Positions 28,193 through 38,220 of a DNA stretch of 64,000 nucleotides are shown here, piece after piece. The first letter of the stretch is position 1, and every line of letters starts with the position of its first letter. Under the pieces are notes generated by a model. It searched no databases, was not told where the DNA came from, and worked only from the letters and a program-made list of their open reading frames with translations. The DNA is taken from positions 17,806 to 81,805 of the forward strand of contig JAIXRJ010000042.1 in assembly GCA_027485235.1 (NCBI GenBank), in the 5' to 3' direction. Source of the DNA: Comamonadaceae bacterium. Lineage in GTDB: Bacteria; Pseudomonadota; Gammaproteobacteria; Burkholderiales; Burkholderiaceae_C. Made by a program: the position numbers and the translations under genes.

Positions 28193-29163
28193 TGCACTGG
28201 TTTGCCGGATTTGAACGCAAGACCCTGATGGTGCAGGGCTTGCCAGTCACTTTCCGTCAATCGGCGGATTGGACCGCGCAGTCGCAACGGCCCGTCCTGG
28301 TCTTGCTGCATGGCTTTCCGCAAACCCACGTCATGTGGCAGCGGGTAGCCCAGCAACTGCGCACAAGTTACCGCTTGGTGATGCCCGACCTGCGTGGCTA
28401 CGGCGACTCCTCTCACGCTTGCGGTCCGGCAGATCATGCCCACTACAGCAAACGCGCCATGGCCCAAGAGGTGGTGGCTTTGCTCGATGCGCTGGGCGTC
28501 ACCGACTTTTATCTTTGTGGCCATGACCGCGGCGGCCGTGTGGCGCACCGGCTGGCGCTGGACCACGCCAGCCGTGTCAAAAAACTCTGCGTCATCGACA
28601 TCGCGCCCACGCTGGACATGTACAGCGGCCATTGGGGCAAAACGCCCACGGTGTCCGGTCCGGTGGACGACCCTTACTTTGCATTTGCGCAGGCTTATTA
28701 CCACTGGTTCCACCTGACCCAGCCTGCGCCCTTGCCCGAATTCATGATCGCCGGCAACGCCCAGGCCTATTTGCACGCCAAGCTCGGCGGTTGGGGCAGC
28801 CAAGGTTTGGGCTACATCGAAACCGAAGCCCTCGCCGAGTACGAGCGCTGTTTTTGCAAGCCGGAACTCAATGCCCAAGGCCTGTCTGCTGCCATCCACA
28901 GCGCCTGCGAGGACTACCGCGCCAGCGCGGGCATCGACTTGCTGCATGACCGCGACAGCCGGGCACAAGGCCAGCGCATCGCCTGCGAGACCCGTGTGTT
29001 GTGGGGCGAGCGCGGCGTGGTCAATCGGATGTTCAAGCCCATTGAGCTCTGGCAAGCCCAGTGCGATGGCCCTGTCTCTGGCTGCGTCATGCCCGCTGGG
29101 CATTTCATCCCCGAAGAGTTGTCCGAAGCCACCAGCATGCAACTGCGGGAATTCTTCTGCTGA
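28192..29163 (+). CDS. Alpha/beta hydrolase, haloacetate-dehalogenase/epoxide-hydrolase type
   Basis: A 323-residue alpha/beta hydrolase. It has HGFPQTHVMWQRVA (oxyanion region) near 39, DLRGYGDS near 65, the nucleophile elbow GHDRGGRVAHRLAL near 106-119 with an Asp nucleophile, and a terminal catalytic His in MPAGHFIPEE near 303. An Asp nucleophile followed by RGG is characteristic of haloacetate (fluoroacetate) dehalogenases and the closest epoxide hydrolases. The physiological substrate is uncertain. The start overlaps the stop of the Bug receptor gene by one base, implying an operon for uptake and hydrolysis of an organic acid derivative. Confidence 0.87.
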   Translation: MHWFAGFERKTLMVQGLPVTFRQSADWTAQSQRPVLVLLHGFPQTHVMWQRVAQQLRTSYRLVMPDLRGYGDSSHACGPADHAHYSKRAMAQEVVALLDALGVTDFYLCGHDRGGRVAHRLALDHASRVKKLCVIDIAPTLDMYSGHWGKTPTVSGPVDDPYFAFAQAYYHWFHLTQPAPLPEFMIAGNAQAYLHAKLGGWGSQGLGYIETEALAEYERCFCKPELNAQGLSAAIHSACEDYRASAGIDLLHDRDSRAQGQRIACETRVLWGERGVVNRMFKPIELWQAQCDGPVSGCVMPAGHFIPEELSEATSMQLREFFC

Positions 29164-29212
29164 GCCCGGCGTGGGCGCCATGCCTGCGTGCCTCCCAGAT
29201 CCGCGCCTGTCA

Positions 29213-29231
29213 CCCCGGGCTTGACCCGGGG
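29213..29231. repeat. REP-like palindrome
   Basis: CCCCGGG and CCCGGGG surround a five-base loop in the spacer after the dehalogenase-like gene. It could also act as a strong transcript-end hairpin, although no T-tract follows. Confidence 0.5.
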
Positions 29232-29316
29232 CCATGCCTCAGCGAGCTCACTCTGCGAGGCTCCCGCATCGGGTGCGGGTTGACAGAGGGTGTCCTTGTG
29301 TTGGGTTGGGTCGGAC

Positions 29317-30090
29317 TCAGGCGCCACAACACTTTTTGTACTTTTTCCCGCTGCCGCACGCGCAAGAGTCGTTTCGGCCAGGTGTTGCGACTTTGATGAC
29401 CTGCTCCACGCGGGGGCCGATGTTGCGCCAGATCTCGCGCAGGTCGTAGACGGCCCACAGGGCTTCGCCGTAGGTGTTGAGGCGGTTTTCACTGACGCTG
29501 GGGGGGCCGTCTTCGGACAGGGCGGACAGGGTGGGGGTGTCGGCGTCGTCTTCGGTCAGGGCCACAATGGCTTGCAGCGACAGGTCGTGCCACTTGGCGG
29601 CATCTTTGTCCTTGGGGGAGGTCCATTCATCGGGCCAGTTTTCGACCGCGAACATGAAGCCCAGAGCCCAGACCTGCGCGAAAGCGGGGATCTCGTTGTC
29701 GTCGATTTCTGCGCGTTCTTCTTCGGGCAGCGTGGCGATCGCGCCGCGCACGTCCATCACTTCGGGGGCGTAGGCTTTGTCGTCGTCCAGCGCTTCCACG
29801 GGGGTGTCCAGGGCCTGCTTGATCTCTTCAAATCGGCGCTGCCACAGGGCCAAAAACTGCTGGCGCTGGGCGTCGTCGGCAAAGCTGCCACCGTCGTCAC
29901 CTTCCTCCACGCCCAGCAGCATGGGCAGCCATTCGGCTTCGGGAATGGCACGGCGGCTGCAGACCAGGGCGGCCATGAAGCCTTCGCAGAACTCCCATTG
30001 CGGGGTCTCTTCAAATCGCTCGCGCAGGTCGTCGAGGAGGCTGTCCAGGGTGTCAAAGTCTTCGGCTTGCAAGCCAGCGGTCGTGTTCAT
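29317..30090 (-). CDS. UPF0149 (YgfB/YecA-like) protein with C-terminal SEC-C zinc motif
   Basis: A 257-residue acidic protein. The first 190 residues match the UPF0149 helical fold (WEFCEGFMAALVCSRR near 34), and the C-terminus GRNDSCACGSGKKYKKCCG is a SEC-C zinc-binding motif like that at the end of SecA. Such proteins are seen as possible SecA- or ribosome-associated zinc proteins; no precise role is proven. It is a single gene facing away from the Lrp-type regulator's direction of reading, with both on the minus strand and about 60 bases apart. Confidence 0.85.
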   Translation of the reverse strand: MNTTAGLQAEDFDTLDSLLDDLRERFEETPQWEFCEGFMAALVCSRRAIPEAEWLPMLLGVEEGDDGGSFADDAQRQQFLALWQRRFEEIKQALDTPVEALDDDKAYAPEVMDVRGAIATLPEEERAEIDDNEIPAFAQVWALGFMFAVENWPDEWTSPKDKDAAKWHDLSLQAIVALTEDDADTPTLSALSEDGPPSVSENRLNTYGEALWAVYDLREIWRNIGPRVEQVIKVATPGRNDSCACGSGKKYKKCCGA

Positions 30091-30153
30091 GGGGGTTCCT
30101 GTGCTCAGGCGTCGATTGTAGGAGGCCCTCTCACCGGTCTGCGCCGCGCAGGT

Positions 30154-30639
30154 TCAGCGCAGCACAGGCCAGGTGGTGGTGAATTTGGCGCGCTTGGTCG
30201 CAAAAAAAGCTTTGACATTGCGCACATTGGCGTCTTGCGTGAACAGGACTTGGCTGATATTCAGGTAGTGCGGCATGTCGCGGGCCTGCACCACCAGCAT
30301 GAAGTCGGGGCCAGGCGAGACGCGCCAGCATTGCTGCACCGCGTCGTGCGACACGGCGCGGGCTTCAAACGCGTCCAGTTGTTCGCTGCCCTGGCGGTCT
30401 AGAGAGACTTCGACCAATGCGCTCAAGCCGTGGCCCAAGCTGGCGGCCAGTTTGTCGCTGCTCAGCACCGCCACCTGGCGCTCGATCCAGCCGCCCTCGG
30501 TCAGCCGCTTGACCCGGCGAAGGCAAGTGGGGGGCGAGACGTTCATCCGCTCGGCCAGTGCCACATTGCTGATGCGGGCATCGCGCTGCAGGGCGTCCAG
30601 CAGTTGCAGGTCGATGGTGTCCAGTTCATTTGATTCCAT
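30154..30639 (-). CDS. Lrp/AsnC-family transcriptional regulator
   Basis: A 161-residue regulator with an N-terminal winged helix (LDTIDLQLLDALQRDARISN through VSPPTCLRRVKRL, residues about 5-45) and a C-terminal RAM/AsnC effector domain (about 75-150). Members sense amino acids and often control transporters or catabolic genes. I start at ATG 30639, where the family homology begins, rather than at an upstream in-frame ATG in the AT-rich spacer. It is divergent from glmS with a 150-base AT-rich spacer between them, so mutual regulation is possible but not shown. Confidence 0.9.
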   Translation of the reverse strand: MESNELDTIDLQLLDALQRDARISNVALAERMNVSPPTCLRRVKRLTEGGWIERQVAVLSSDKLAASLGHGLSALVEVSLDRQGSEQLDAFEARAVSHDAVQQCWRVSPGPDFMLVVQARDMPHYLNISQVLFTQDANVRNVKAFFATKRAKFTTTWPVLR

Positions 30640-30787
30640 GCATCGTATTTTATTGAAATTAAATTTCAATATTCAAATAAAAAGAAATTTTTAAAGCATA
30701 TGTGCATTAATTTTGATCTGAAATTTCAAGTCAGCAAGCCTAACATCTCACCCATCTTGTGAAAACACCCCATTCAGGAGCTTCAAC

Positions 30788-32677
30788 ATGTGTGGCATCG
30801 TCGGCGCCGTCTCTTCCCGCAACATCGTTCCCATCCTCGTGCAGGGCCTGCAGCGCCTGGAGTACCGGGGTTATGACTCGTGCGGCGTGGCGGTGCACGC
30901 GGCCAGCTTGAGCGGTGGTACGGGCGGTCTGCAACGCGCCCGCAGCACCTCGCGCGTGGCCGAACTCATGGACCAGGTCACGGCCGACCACATCGAAGGC
31001 GGCACCGGCATCGCCCACACACGCTGGGCCACACACGGCGCGCCTGCCGTGCACAACGCGCACCCGCACTTCAGCCACGGCACGGCAGACGCCAAGCCCG
31101 GAAAGACTTTGGGAAGCGCCCCGGACAGGCCTGGGCGCGTGGCGCTGGTGCACAACGGCATCATCGAAAACCACGAAGAACTGCGCGCCGCCCTGCAAGC
31201 CAAGGGCTATGTGTTCCTCAGCCAGACCGACACCGAAGTCATCGCCCATCTGGTCGACAGCGTGTACGACGGCGACATTTTTGAAGCCGTCAAAACCGCC
31301 ATCCGCCAGCTGCACGGCGCGTACGCGATTGCCGTGTTCCACAAAGACGAGCCCCAACGCGTGATCGGTGCGCGCGCAGGCTCGCCGCTCATCTTGGGTG
31401 TCGGCCAGGGCGAAACCTTTTTGGCCAGCGACGCGATGGCATTGGCCGGTGTGACCGACCAGATCGTTTATCTGGAAGAAGGCGACGTGGTCGACATCCA
31501 GCTGGGCAAATACTGGGTGGTGGACCGCGATCACAAAGCCGCAACCCGCGCTGTGAAAACCGTGCACGCGCACAGCGGCGCGGCCGAGTTGGGCCCGTAT
31601 CGCCACTACATGCAAAAAGAAATCTTCGAGCAGCCCCGCGCCATTGCCGACACGCTCGAAGGCGTGGAGGGCATCACGCCCGAGTTGTTTGGCGACGGCG
31701 CGTATTCCACCTTCAAGGCCATCGACAACGTGTTGATCTTGGCCTGCGGCACCAGCTACTACAGCGGCTGCGTGGCCAAGTACTGGATCGAAGCGATTGC
31801 CAAAGTGCCTTGCCAAGTCGAGATCGCCAGTGAATACCGCTACCGCGAATCGGTGCCCAACCCCCACACGCTGATCGTCACCATCACCCAAAGCGGCGAG
31901 ACCGCCGACACCCTGGCCGCGCTGCGCCACGCACAAAGCCTGGGCATGACGCACACGCTGACGATTTGCAATGTGTCCACCAGCGCCATGGTGCGCGAGT
32001 GCAAACACGCTTATGTGACCCGCGCCGGGGCCGAGATCGGCGTGGCCTCCACCAAAGCCTTCACCACGCAGCTGGCAGGCTTGTTCTTGCTGACGCTGGC
32101 GCTGGCCCAGACCAAAGGGCGCCTGAGCGACGAAGAGGAAGCCGCGCACATCAAAGCCATGCGCCACCTGCCCGCCGCCCTGCAAGCCGTGCTGGCGCTC
32201 GAGCCACAAATCATTGCCTGGTCACAAGAATTTGCCAGCAAAGAAAACGCCCTCTTCTTGGGCCGGGGTACGCACTACCCGATCGCGCTGGAAGGCGCTT
32301 TGAAACTCAAAGAGATCACCTACATCCACGCCGAGGCCTATGCCGCGGGCGAACTCAAACACGGCCCGCTGGCCCTGGTGACGAGCGCCATGCCCGTGGT
32401 GACGGTGGCCCCCAATGACCAACTGCTGGAAAAGCTCAAGAGCAATATGCAAGAAGTCCGCGCCCGTGGCGGCGTGCTTTATGTGCTGGCCGATGGCGAC
32501 ACGAAGATCGAGAGCAGTGAAGGCGTGAATGTCATCCGCATGCCTGAGCACTATGGCGTGCTGTCACCCATCTTGCACGTGGTGCCGCTGCAGCTGCTGA
32601 GTTACCACACGGCTTGTGCGCGGGGCACAGATGTGGACAAGCCACGCAACCTGGCCAAGAGCGTCACCGTGGAGTGA
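30788..32677 (+). CDS. glmS: Glutamine--fructose-6-phosphate aminotransferase
   Basis: A 629-residue enzyme that makes glucosamine-6-phosphate from fructose-6-phosphate and glutamine, the entry to peptidoglycan and LPS amino sugars. Cys2 of the N-terminal [10 protein letters not shown] is the amidotransferase nucleophile; [13 protein letters not shown] [10 protein letters not shown] and [13 protein letters not shown] follow. The two SIS domains carry ACGTSYYSG and [16 protein letters not shown], and the C-terminus ends KSVTVE as usual. It is about 20 residues longer than the standard 609, because of additions near residues 38-50 ([14 protein letters not shown]) and 96-118 before the HNG loop. 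GGAG lies 7 bases before the ATG. Confidence 0.97.
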   Translation: MCGIVGAVSSRNIVPILVQGLQRLEYRGYDSCGVAVHAASLSGGTGGLQRARSTSRVAELMDQVTADHIEGGTGIAHTRWATHGAPAVHNAHPHFSHGTADAKPGKTLGSAPDRPGRVALVHNGIIENHEELRAALQAKGYVFLSQTDTEVIAHLVDSVYDGDIFEAVKTAIRQLHGAYAIAVFHKDEPQRVIGARAGSPLILGVGQGETFLASDAMALAGVTDQIVYLEEGDVVDIQLGKYWVVDRDHKAATRAVKTVHAHSGAAELGPYRHYMQKEIFEQPRAIADTLEGVEGITPELFGDGAYSTFKAIDNVLILACGTSYYSGCVAKYWIEAIAKVPCQVEIASEYRYRESVPNPHTLIVTITQSGETADTLAALRHAQSLGMTHTLTICNVSTSAMVRECKHAYVTRAGAEIGVASTKAFTTQLAGLFLLTLALAQTKGRLSDEEEAAHIKAMRHLPAALQAVLALEPQIIAWSQEFASKENALFLGRGTHYPIALEGALKLKEITYIHAEAYAAGELKHGPLALVTSAMPVVTVAPNDQLLEKLKSNMQEVRARGGVLYVLADGDTKIESSEGVNVIRMPEHYGVLSPILHVVPLQLLSYHTACARGTDVDKPRNLAKSVTVE

Positions 32678-33183
32678 GCCTGTTGGGACCTGCTCCGCAG
32701 AGTTCCCTCAGAGAACCCGCAAAGGTGCTCATTGTCAGCAGCGGTATCGCTCCTTGTATCAGCACTCGCTCCAGCGCATTGTGGCGCACGCAAAGGTCTG
32801 CTTCATGGTGCTGATTTTGTACCGTGACACGCGGGCCAAACTGCTTGCGGCAGATACCAAACTGTCGCCCGAGAGGGCGCTGGACCACGGGCCTGTCGAC
32901 AATCACCCCAAGGAACGCGCCCTATTGGCCAGGCTGGACAACCAAAGACCCTCCCTCGACCCCCAAATGAGCCTGTTGTGGAGGAGCGTTTGCAGCGCAC
33001 CTGTGCCTGTCAATGACTGATGTCGTGCACGGTCGAACTCTGGCGGACCAAGCCTTGGATGGCCTGAGCGGAGTTGAAAGCGTCCCAGCCCTTAAACCGC
33101 TTGAACAAAAATCGATCACAGACCAAGGTCCGATCAAAAGGGGCTCTCTTATCGTGTTTAATCCCACTATTTAGGAGCGGTTG
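32678..33183. other. Spacer with no recognised gene, probably decayed sequence
   Basis: About 500 bases at the left border of the accessory island. Open frames exist on both strands (for example a plus frame through 32740-33020) but none shows a recognisable domain or a proper ribosome site. The sequence may contain remnants of lost genes. No terminator for glmS was identified. Confidence 0.4.
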
Positions 33184-34728
33184 ATGGACTGGACTGCAGG
33201 CTACGCATCGGATATCGAATACACCGCAGGCTTTTATGGAGAACAAAGCCCCTCCCATCTCAACTTTGTCTGCTCGCTGAATGGTTATGAGTCCATCGCG
33301 CTGGACAGGCCTTACACCTACTGTGAGCTCGGCTGTGGTCGTGCGTTAACGTCAATCATCTTGGCTGCGACCAACCCCATGGGCACGTTTTATGCGGCTG
33401 ACTTTAATCCGGCTCACATTGTTGGCGCGCGCGACATTGCCAGCACAAGCCAAATACCCAATCTGCATTTGATTGAAAACAGTTTTGAAGAGATGGCGGC
33501 GGGTCTTGTGCCAGATTTGCCCCAGTTTGATTTCATCACCCTTCATGGTATTTATTCGTGGGTCACGGCCGAAAATCGACAGTTCATTGTCCAGTTCATG
33601 GCTCGCTACCTGAAGCCGGGTGGGGTGGTTTATGTCAGTTACAACGCCATGCCCGGCTGGTCAACGGCATTGCCCTTGCAACGGCTGCTGCTTGAACATG
33701 CAGGCCGTTCGCATGGGCGAAGTGATGCCCTGATGAAATCAGCGGCCGTCTTCTTACAACAACTCGAAGGCGCAAAGGCTGGCTACTTCAAAGCCAACCC
33801 TGGACTCAAACCTCGCATGCAGAAGCTTGCGAATGGCAATGTGAACTATCTGGTGCACGAGTACCTGAACCAGGCTTGGCAGCCCTTGTATTTTGCCGAT
33901 GTGGCGAAGGACTTTGCGCAAGCCAAACTCGACTTTGTGGGCTCTGCCGAGCTGGCGCTTGCATACCCATCTATTTTTTTCACCCCCGATAAATTGGACC
34001 TCATCAACGGGGGTGGGGATCCTGTGTATCGTGAAACGATCAAAGATTATTTTCTGAACACTTCTTTTCGCAAAGATGTCTTTGTTCGGGGTGCTCGGTC
34101 AATGCCTGCACTGCGACAAAAAGAGACGCTTCAGGAACTGCAACTGGTGACTGTGGTGCCGCGCCATGCTTTCAATCTCAAATTGAAGTTTGGTCATGCT
34201 GAGATTGACGCGCGAGCGGAAGTTTATGTCCCTTTTTTAGATGCACTGAGCCTGGGGCCAAAAAGTATTCTTGAGCTGTCCCGTCTCCCAGCCCTGCAGG
34301 CTTTGTCACCCCACACCATCTGGCAGGTGGCTGCCTTGCTGGTGGCCAGTGGACAGGTTGCCATTTCCATTGCCCCGCAGTTAGGCACCTTGGGCGTGAC
34401 AGCGCAAAGGCTCAATCGCGTGATCGCCAATGAGGCGCGTTACAGCGATGACTATCAGGTACTCGCTGCACCCCTTTGTGGCGGTGGGGTGGGCGCCCAT
34501 CACACCGAGCGCTTGATGCTCTCTGCCCTGATGGACCATGGCGAGCACTTGGGTGCACAGCAGTTGGCTCAGCATGTCTGGGACAGCATACAAAAAAGCG
34601 GGCGACGCATGGCCAATTCTGCCCAACCCATGCAGGACAACGCCGAGAACCTGACGGCATTGCGCGCAATGGTTGAATCGACGATCACGCACAAGTTACC
34701 GCTGTGGAAAACCTTGGGAATACTCTGA
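33184..34728 (+). CDS. SAM-dependent methyltransferase with methyltransferase regulatory domain
   Basis: A 514-residue protein. Residues about 40-150 are a class I methyltransferase: YTYCELGCGRALTSIILA is the SAM loop and FDFITLHGIYSWV the motif IV region. The rest matches the methyltransferase regulatory domain (PF10119-like), with a winged C-terminus around residues 400-500. AGGAG at 33173-33177 lies six bases before the ATG. The target is unknown; relatives are often next to polysaccharide or glycan genes, and here it opens a run of glycan-modifying genes. Its base composition is close to the core genome, unlike the genes from 36.6 kb on. Confidence 0.82.
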   Translation: MDWTAGYASDIEYTAGFYGEQSPSHLNFVCSLNGYESIALDRPYTYCELGCGRALTSIILAATNPMGTFYAADFNPAHIVGARDIASTSQIPNLHLIENSFEEMAAGLVPDLPQFDFITLHGIYSWVTAENRQFIVQFMARYLKPGGVVYVSYNAMPGWSTALPLQRLLLEHAGRSHGRSDALMKSAAVFLQQLEGAKAGYFKANPGLKPRMQKLANGNVNYLVHEYLNQAWQPLYFADVAKDFAQAKLDFVGSAELALAYPSIFFTPDKLDLINGGGDPVYRETIKDYFLNTSFRKDVFVRGARSMPALRQKETLQELQLVTVVPRHAFNLKLKFGHAEIDARAEVYVPFLDALSLGPKSILELSRLPALQALSPHTIWQVAALLVASGQVAISIAPQLGTLGVTAQRLNRVIANEARYSDDYQVLAAPLCGGGVGAHHTERLMLSALMDHGEHLGAQQLAQHVWDSIQKSGRRMANSAQPMQDNAENLTALRAMVESTITHKLPLWKTLGIL

Positions 34729-35270
34729 TTTGACCAAATTGCCCAAGGGGCCAGCAATATGGTCAAGTCAAGTCTTGATCCGATACGGGACCGCTCCAGG
34801 CATGAAACCTGTTGGTCTGCTCGATAGGGTTGATGGGCTGTTTGGTGCTGAAAGTTTGATGTCAAGATGGCCAAAAAGCATGGAAAATTTTTGCAATGAA
34901 TTGGCGAGTTAAAGTTTATGCCACGAAAATATTGAATCATTTAATTTTTCAATTGATAATCGAGATGTTCTGAGCATGGAGAAATTATTTTCATTCAATA
35001 TTTGTAGGTTGATATTGTTTAATAAAACCAGACGAAAAATCTGAAAGAAAAAATAAGTTGATTGAAGAATGGCGGCAGTGGGTAAAAATCAGCCAATAAA
35101 TGGAGGCCATTTGCAACTTCAGCCCATGAGGATTCATGACATCGTGTTGGCCAAGCAAAACGCCTGCAACCCGCATGAATGCCGTGGATGGGGTGTGAAT
35201 CCGGACGATCAGAACTCTGACATGGATATTCAATGGAAGCTGTTTTCTGAGAGTTTTAGAAAGCAGCACC
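34729..35270. other. AT-rich spacer, probably decayed
   Basis: About 540 bases with long A/T runs from 34910 to 35070 and no convincing gene. Short frames at 35069-35281 lack ribosome sites and family resemblance. The stretch leads into an IS5-type transposase fragment and is probably a site of past insertion and deletion. Confidence 0.45.
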
Positions 35271-35423
35271 ATGACAAATGATTTTTTCCGCCATTGCCTC
35301 GATGATCTGATGATCGATTTGACCCATCCAGGGGCGCTCCTGGCCAAGCGCATGCCTTGGCCAGACATCGAAGCAAGGCTCGTTCAGCGATGGGCGCGCC
35401 AAGTCAAGGCCAGAATGGCCTGA
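35271..35423 (+). pseudogene. IS5-family transposase N-terminal fragment
   Basis: A 50-residue frame reading DFFRHCLDDLMIDLTHPG then LAKRMPWPDIEARLVQRWAR, which is the recognisable first part of IS5-type transposases (typically DFFRxRLDQMIDLRHPLAVLA-like, then RMPWxxIE). It ends in a stop after residue 50, whereas the full protein has more than 300 residues, and no catalytic DDE region or terminal inverted repeats are present nearby. It is therefore a relic of an insertion sequence within the island. Confidence 0.7.
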
Positions 35424-35562
35424 CTGCCAGATCGCTCAGCGCTTCAATCAGACCGCTGACTTGACGCAGCCAGTTAGCCGCTTGTTTAGTAGGATATCTA
35501 AGAAAATATTTAATTTAATGTCCTATTTTTAATCAGTTAGAATCTTTTTTTAAAACTTCAAA

Positions 35563-36480
35563 ATGATTGTTATGTCCGAAAGGCTATTGCTTTGTCGCCC
35601 ACAAGGGGGGTTCAATGACATGCTGTGTCAAATAGAAAGGTGTTGCCAGTATGCCGAGGTGACTTCGCGCACCGTGATCGTTGACACTGCATACGCACAT
35701 TCCGACTACTTCAAAGACAACTTCAGCCGTTACTTCACTTCCAAACAAAAGCGCCTTGTTCTTTCTCTCGAAGGTCAAGCCACCGATTTGGATGCCATGC
35801 AGGTCTACCCGACATTCCTCCAGGGGCGCGTTACTTCCTACAAAGTCCACCACGACAGCAAGATCGATGCCTTTTGCGACTCCACATCGGGTCTAGCGCT
35901 CACTTTTGACTTTACACGTGACCATGCATCCCCCTTGCTTGTGCACCAACAAGCCGGTGGTGGCTCCCTGTCGCAATGGACTTTGCTCAGGTTGTCTCTG
36001 GATCGCTCTCTGGTGGATCAGCTGCTTGCGAGAATCCACACCATGGGCGGGCCATGGATTGGGGTGCATGTGCGGAACACAGACTACTCAACTGACTATG
36101 AATCGCTCTTGCAAGATCTCAAAAAGGGCTCCGCAAAACGCATTTTTCTGGCCACCGACAGTTTGCAGGTCAAAGAGCGCTTCCAGTCAGAATTCAAGAA
36201 CACAACCGTCTTTTCCTTCTCCAGGCGGCTCAGCGCCGACGCCAAGCCCTTACACGAAATGCGCGACATGGACGACGCTGACGTCTTGGCAAGCAACTCA
36301 GATGCCATTCTCGACCTGCTTATGCTGGCACTGTCAGCAAGGCTGTTCATTCAGAAAGTCGCGCCCAATCCGTTTGGGGTAACCCACTCCGGCTTCTCCA
36401 AATTGGCACGCACTCTTTGGAGGAGCAAGATCTTGCTGCGGCACCTCGTTCCGGATCCCCGTGTTAAATTTGGTCTGTGA
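35563..36480 (+). CDS. Fucosyltransferase-like glycosyltransferase (HxRxxD type)
   Basis: A 305-residue protein (302 if translation starts at the second ATG, 35572). The N-terminus CRPQGGFNDMLCQIERC resembles the GGxxN donor-site loop of GT11/NodZ-type fucosyltransferases. Near residue 165 lies GVHVRNTDYSTDY, corresponding to the HxRxxD motif that binds GDP-fucose. The late region has the nucleotide-binding segment FLATDSLQVKERF, also typical. It probably transfers fucose or a related deoxysugar to a surface glycan. It shares the island with two sulfotransferases. The call of acceptor is not possible; the exact family is moderately certain. Confidence 0.65.
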   Translation: MIVMSERLLLCRPQGGFNDMLCQIERCCQYAEVTSRTVIVDTAYAHSDYFKDNFSRYFTSKQKRLVLSLEGQATDLDAMQVYPTFLQGRVTSYKVHHDSKIDAFCDSTSGLALTFDFTRDHASPLLVHQQAGGGSLSQWTLLRLSLDRSLVDQLLARIHTMGGPWIGVHVRNTDYSTDYESLLQDLKKGSAKRIFLATDSLQVKERFQSEFKNTTVFSFSRRLSADAKPLHEMRDMDDADVLASNSDAILDLLMLALSARLFIQKVAPNPFGVTHSGFSKLARTLWRSKILLRHLVPDPRVKFGL

Positions 36481-36672
36481 TGCGGCTGGATTGTGTCAAC
36501 CCTGAACGTGGTCAGCGGTTTGCGCAGGGGGGCAAGCGGAGCTCCGTCCAATCGGGTCATTCCCCCGTGACAGCAGAGACTGGCTGGTTTTTGCTCCAGG
36601 TCGTGGAATCAGTTGATTGAACCAGTGATGAAGTGCAGTCATTTAAAAAATATGCGATATTAGATTTAATGT

Positions 36673-37491
36673 ATGAAAGAGTGCGCTAAGACATTTATTT
36701 TGGGCTTAGGCCATCAAAAATGCGGTACATCATGGGTATACAACTATCTTTCCGAATCTCCGAATTTTTGCAAAGGAACAATCAAAGAATTCCATATATG
36801 GGATGCGATAGACATCCCTCTGCTGAAACAAAATTCGGCACATAAGGTGGGTTTTAATTCTAACCCTGTTCAATTTATTCGTCATGCCATGCAAAATAAC
36901 CATGGCGTTTATTTAGATTATTTCGCAAGTTTGTATTCGAGTCAATATTCTATTGCCGCAGATATCACACCATCTTACTGTGGCCTTGAGGCGAGCAGGC
37001 TTGATGCAATTAAAAAGGAATTTCAGAAAAGAGGCATTCAAGTCAAGGCACTCATTTTAATTCGCGACCCTTTGAGCAGAATTAAAAGTGCTGTTCGTTT
37101 TAATTTGGACAGAAAAAATTACAATGAAGGCATTGGCAGTGGAGATCAGGAGTATAGCAAGGCGCTTGAAAAATATTACAAAAATGAACACTGCACTTTA
37201 CGGACCAATTATGAGGCAATCATCAGCCAGTCGAAACAAGTGGTTGCCAAGGAAGAGTTGCATATTGGCATTTATGAAAATATGTTCACACACAGTGAGG
37301 TTCTAAGATTGTCGACTTTTTTAGGTGTGGAGTTAAATGCGCAATATGCCAGTGTGAAAGTAAATAAAACAATTGGAATTGCTGAGGAATCAACCATTGA
37401 CGCTCAAATCAAAGCGCATTGTGCGGATATTTACGACTTTTGTTTTGGAGCTTACCCCATCACTCAAAAATTATGGGGGGGTTCTTCATGA
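36673..37491 (+). CDS. Sulfotransferase-family protein
   Basis: A 272-residue protein with the PAPS-binding elements of sulfotransferases: ILGLGHQKCGTSWVYNYL at about 9-26 (5'-phosphosulfate loop, KCGTSW) and KALILIRDPLSRIKSAVRF at about 123-141 (3'-phosphate motif, RDPxxRxxS). The likely reaction is transfer of sulfate from PAPS to a hydroxyl of a sugar or lipid. Base composition is strikingly AT-rich relative to the flanks and the codon choice differs, signs of horizontal transfer. No clear ribosome site precedes the ATG, so the start is the weakest part of the call. Confidence 0.82.
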   Translation: MKECAKTFILGLGHQKCGTSWVYNYLSESPNFCKGTIKEFHIWDAIDIPLLKQNSAHKVGFNSNPVQFIRHAMQNNHGVYLDYFASLYSSQYSIAADITPSYCGLEASRLDAIKKEFQKRGIQVKALILIRDPLSRIKSAVRFNLDRKNYNEGIGSGDQEYSKALEKYYKNEHCTLRTNYEAIISQSKQVVAKEELHIGIYENMFTHSEVLRLSTFLGVELNAQYASVKVNKTIGIAEESTIDAQIKAHCADIYDFCFGAYPITQKLWGGSS

Positions 37492-37590
37492 AGATTCATT
37501 TGAAGTCTGGAGTTATCAACTGCCAAGACCGTACAATATGAATATTGGTACTGTAATTTTGAAAAAGTAGATTTCAAAAAGAGTGTTCAC

Positions 37591-38220
37591 ATGCCCATAA
37601 TTCGTTTTAATAAAAAAATTGTTTATTATTCACACATTCCGAAATGTGGAGGGACCTCTGTTGAGGACTTTTTAAAAGTCATGACAGGTGCCAGCATATC
37701 ATTTTTGGACCATCATTTTTATGAAAATAAAAATGTCCGCTGGAGCATCAGTTCGCCACAGCACATCACAGGAGAAGACGTCAGTAAATTATTCCCAGTC
37801 ACATTTTTCGATGATTTTTTCACGGTCACTCGCAACCCTTTTGATCGATTTTGCAGCGCATTTGCCTACCAAAAATATGGACTCAAAAGAATAGATCCTT
37901 TTATTGATATTAACAAATTTATTGGAAATTTAGAGGGCCACAATGCCTTGGCCCTCGGTCAGTTTGACCATCATTTTTTACCACAGATCAAATTCTTGTA
38001 CCCCGGGGCCGCCAACAAAGTGTTTAAGTTGGAAAACGGATTGGATGGGGTCAGAAGATATATAGGCTCCGTTTTTGACACGGATGTCAGTGGTATTCGC
38101 ATGCCGCATTCATTAAAAAAACCAAGCCAAATTGGCGTGTCTTCTGAAAACCTCGATAAGCATTCTAAAAAAATAATCATGGAGATTTACAAATTAGATT
38201 TCGAGAAATTCAATTACTAG
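37591..38220 (+). CDS. Sulfotransferase family 2-like protein
   Basis: A 209-residue AT-rich gene. The N-terminus IVYYSHIPKCGGTSVEDFL contains the HIPKCGGTS PAPS loop of the sulfotransferase-2 (heparan-sulfate 2-O/carbohydrate type) group, and FFTVTRNPFDRFCSAFAY at about 73-90 carries the 3'-phosphate motif RNPxxR. It probably sulfates a surface carbohydrate. It belongs to a different sulfotransferase subfamily from the neighbouring gene, which lies 99 bases upstream, so two different positions of a glycan may be sulfated. No PAPS-synthesis genes are in the window. Confidence 0.83.
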   Translation: MPIIRFNKKIVYYSHIPKCGGTSVEDFLKVMTGASISFLDHHFYENKNVRWSISSPQHITGEDVSKLFPVTFFDDFFTVTRNPFDRFCSAFAYQKYGLKRIDPFIDINKFIGNLEGHNALALGQFDHHFLPQIKFLYPGAANKVFKLENGLDGVRRYIGSVFDTDVSGIRMPHSLKKPSQIGVSSENLDKHSKKIIMEIYKLDFEKFNY

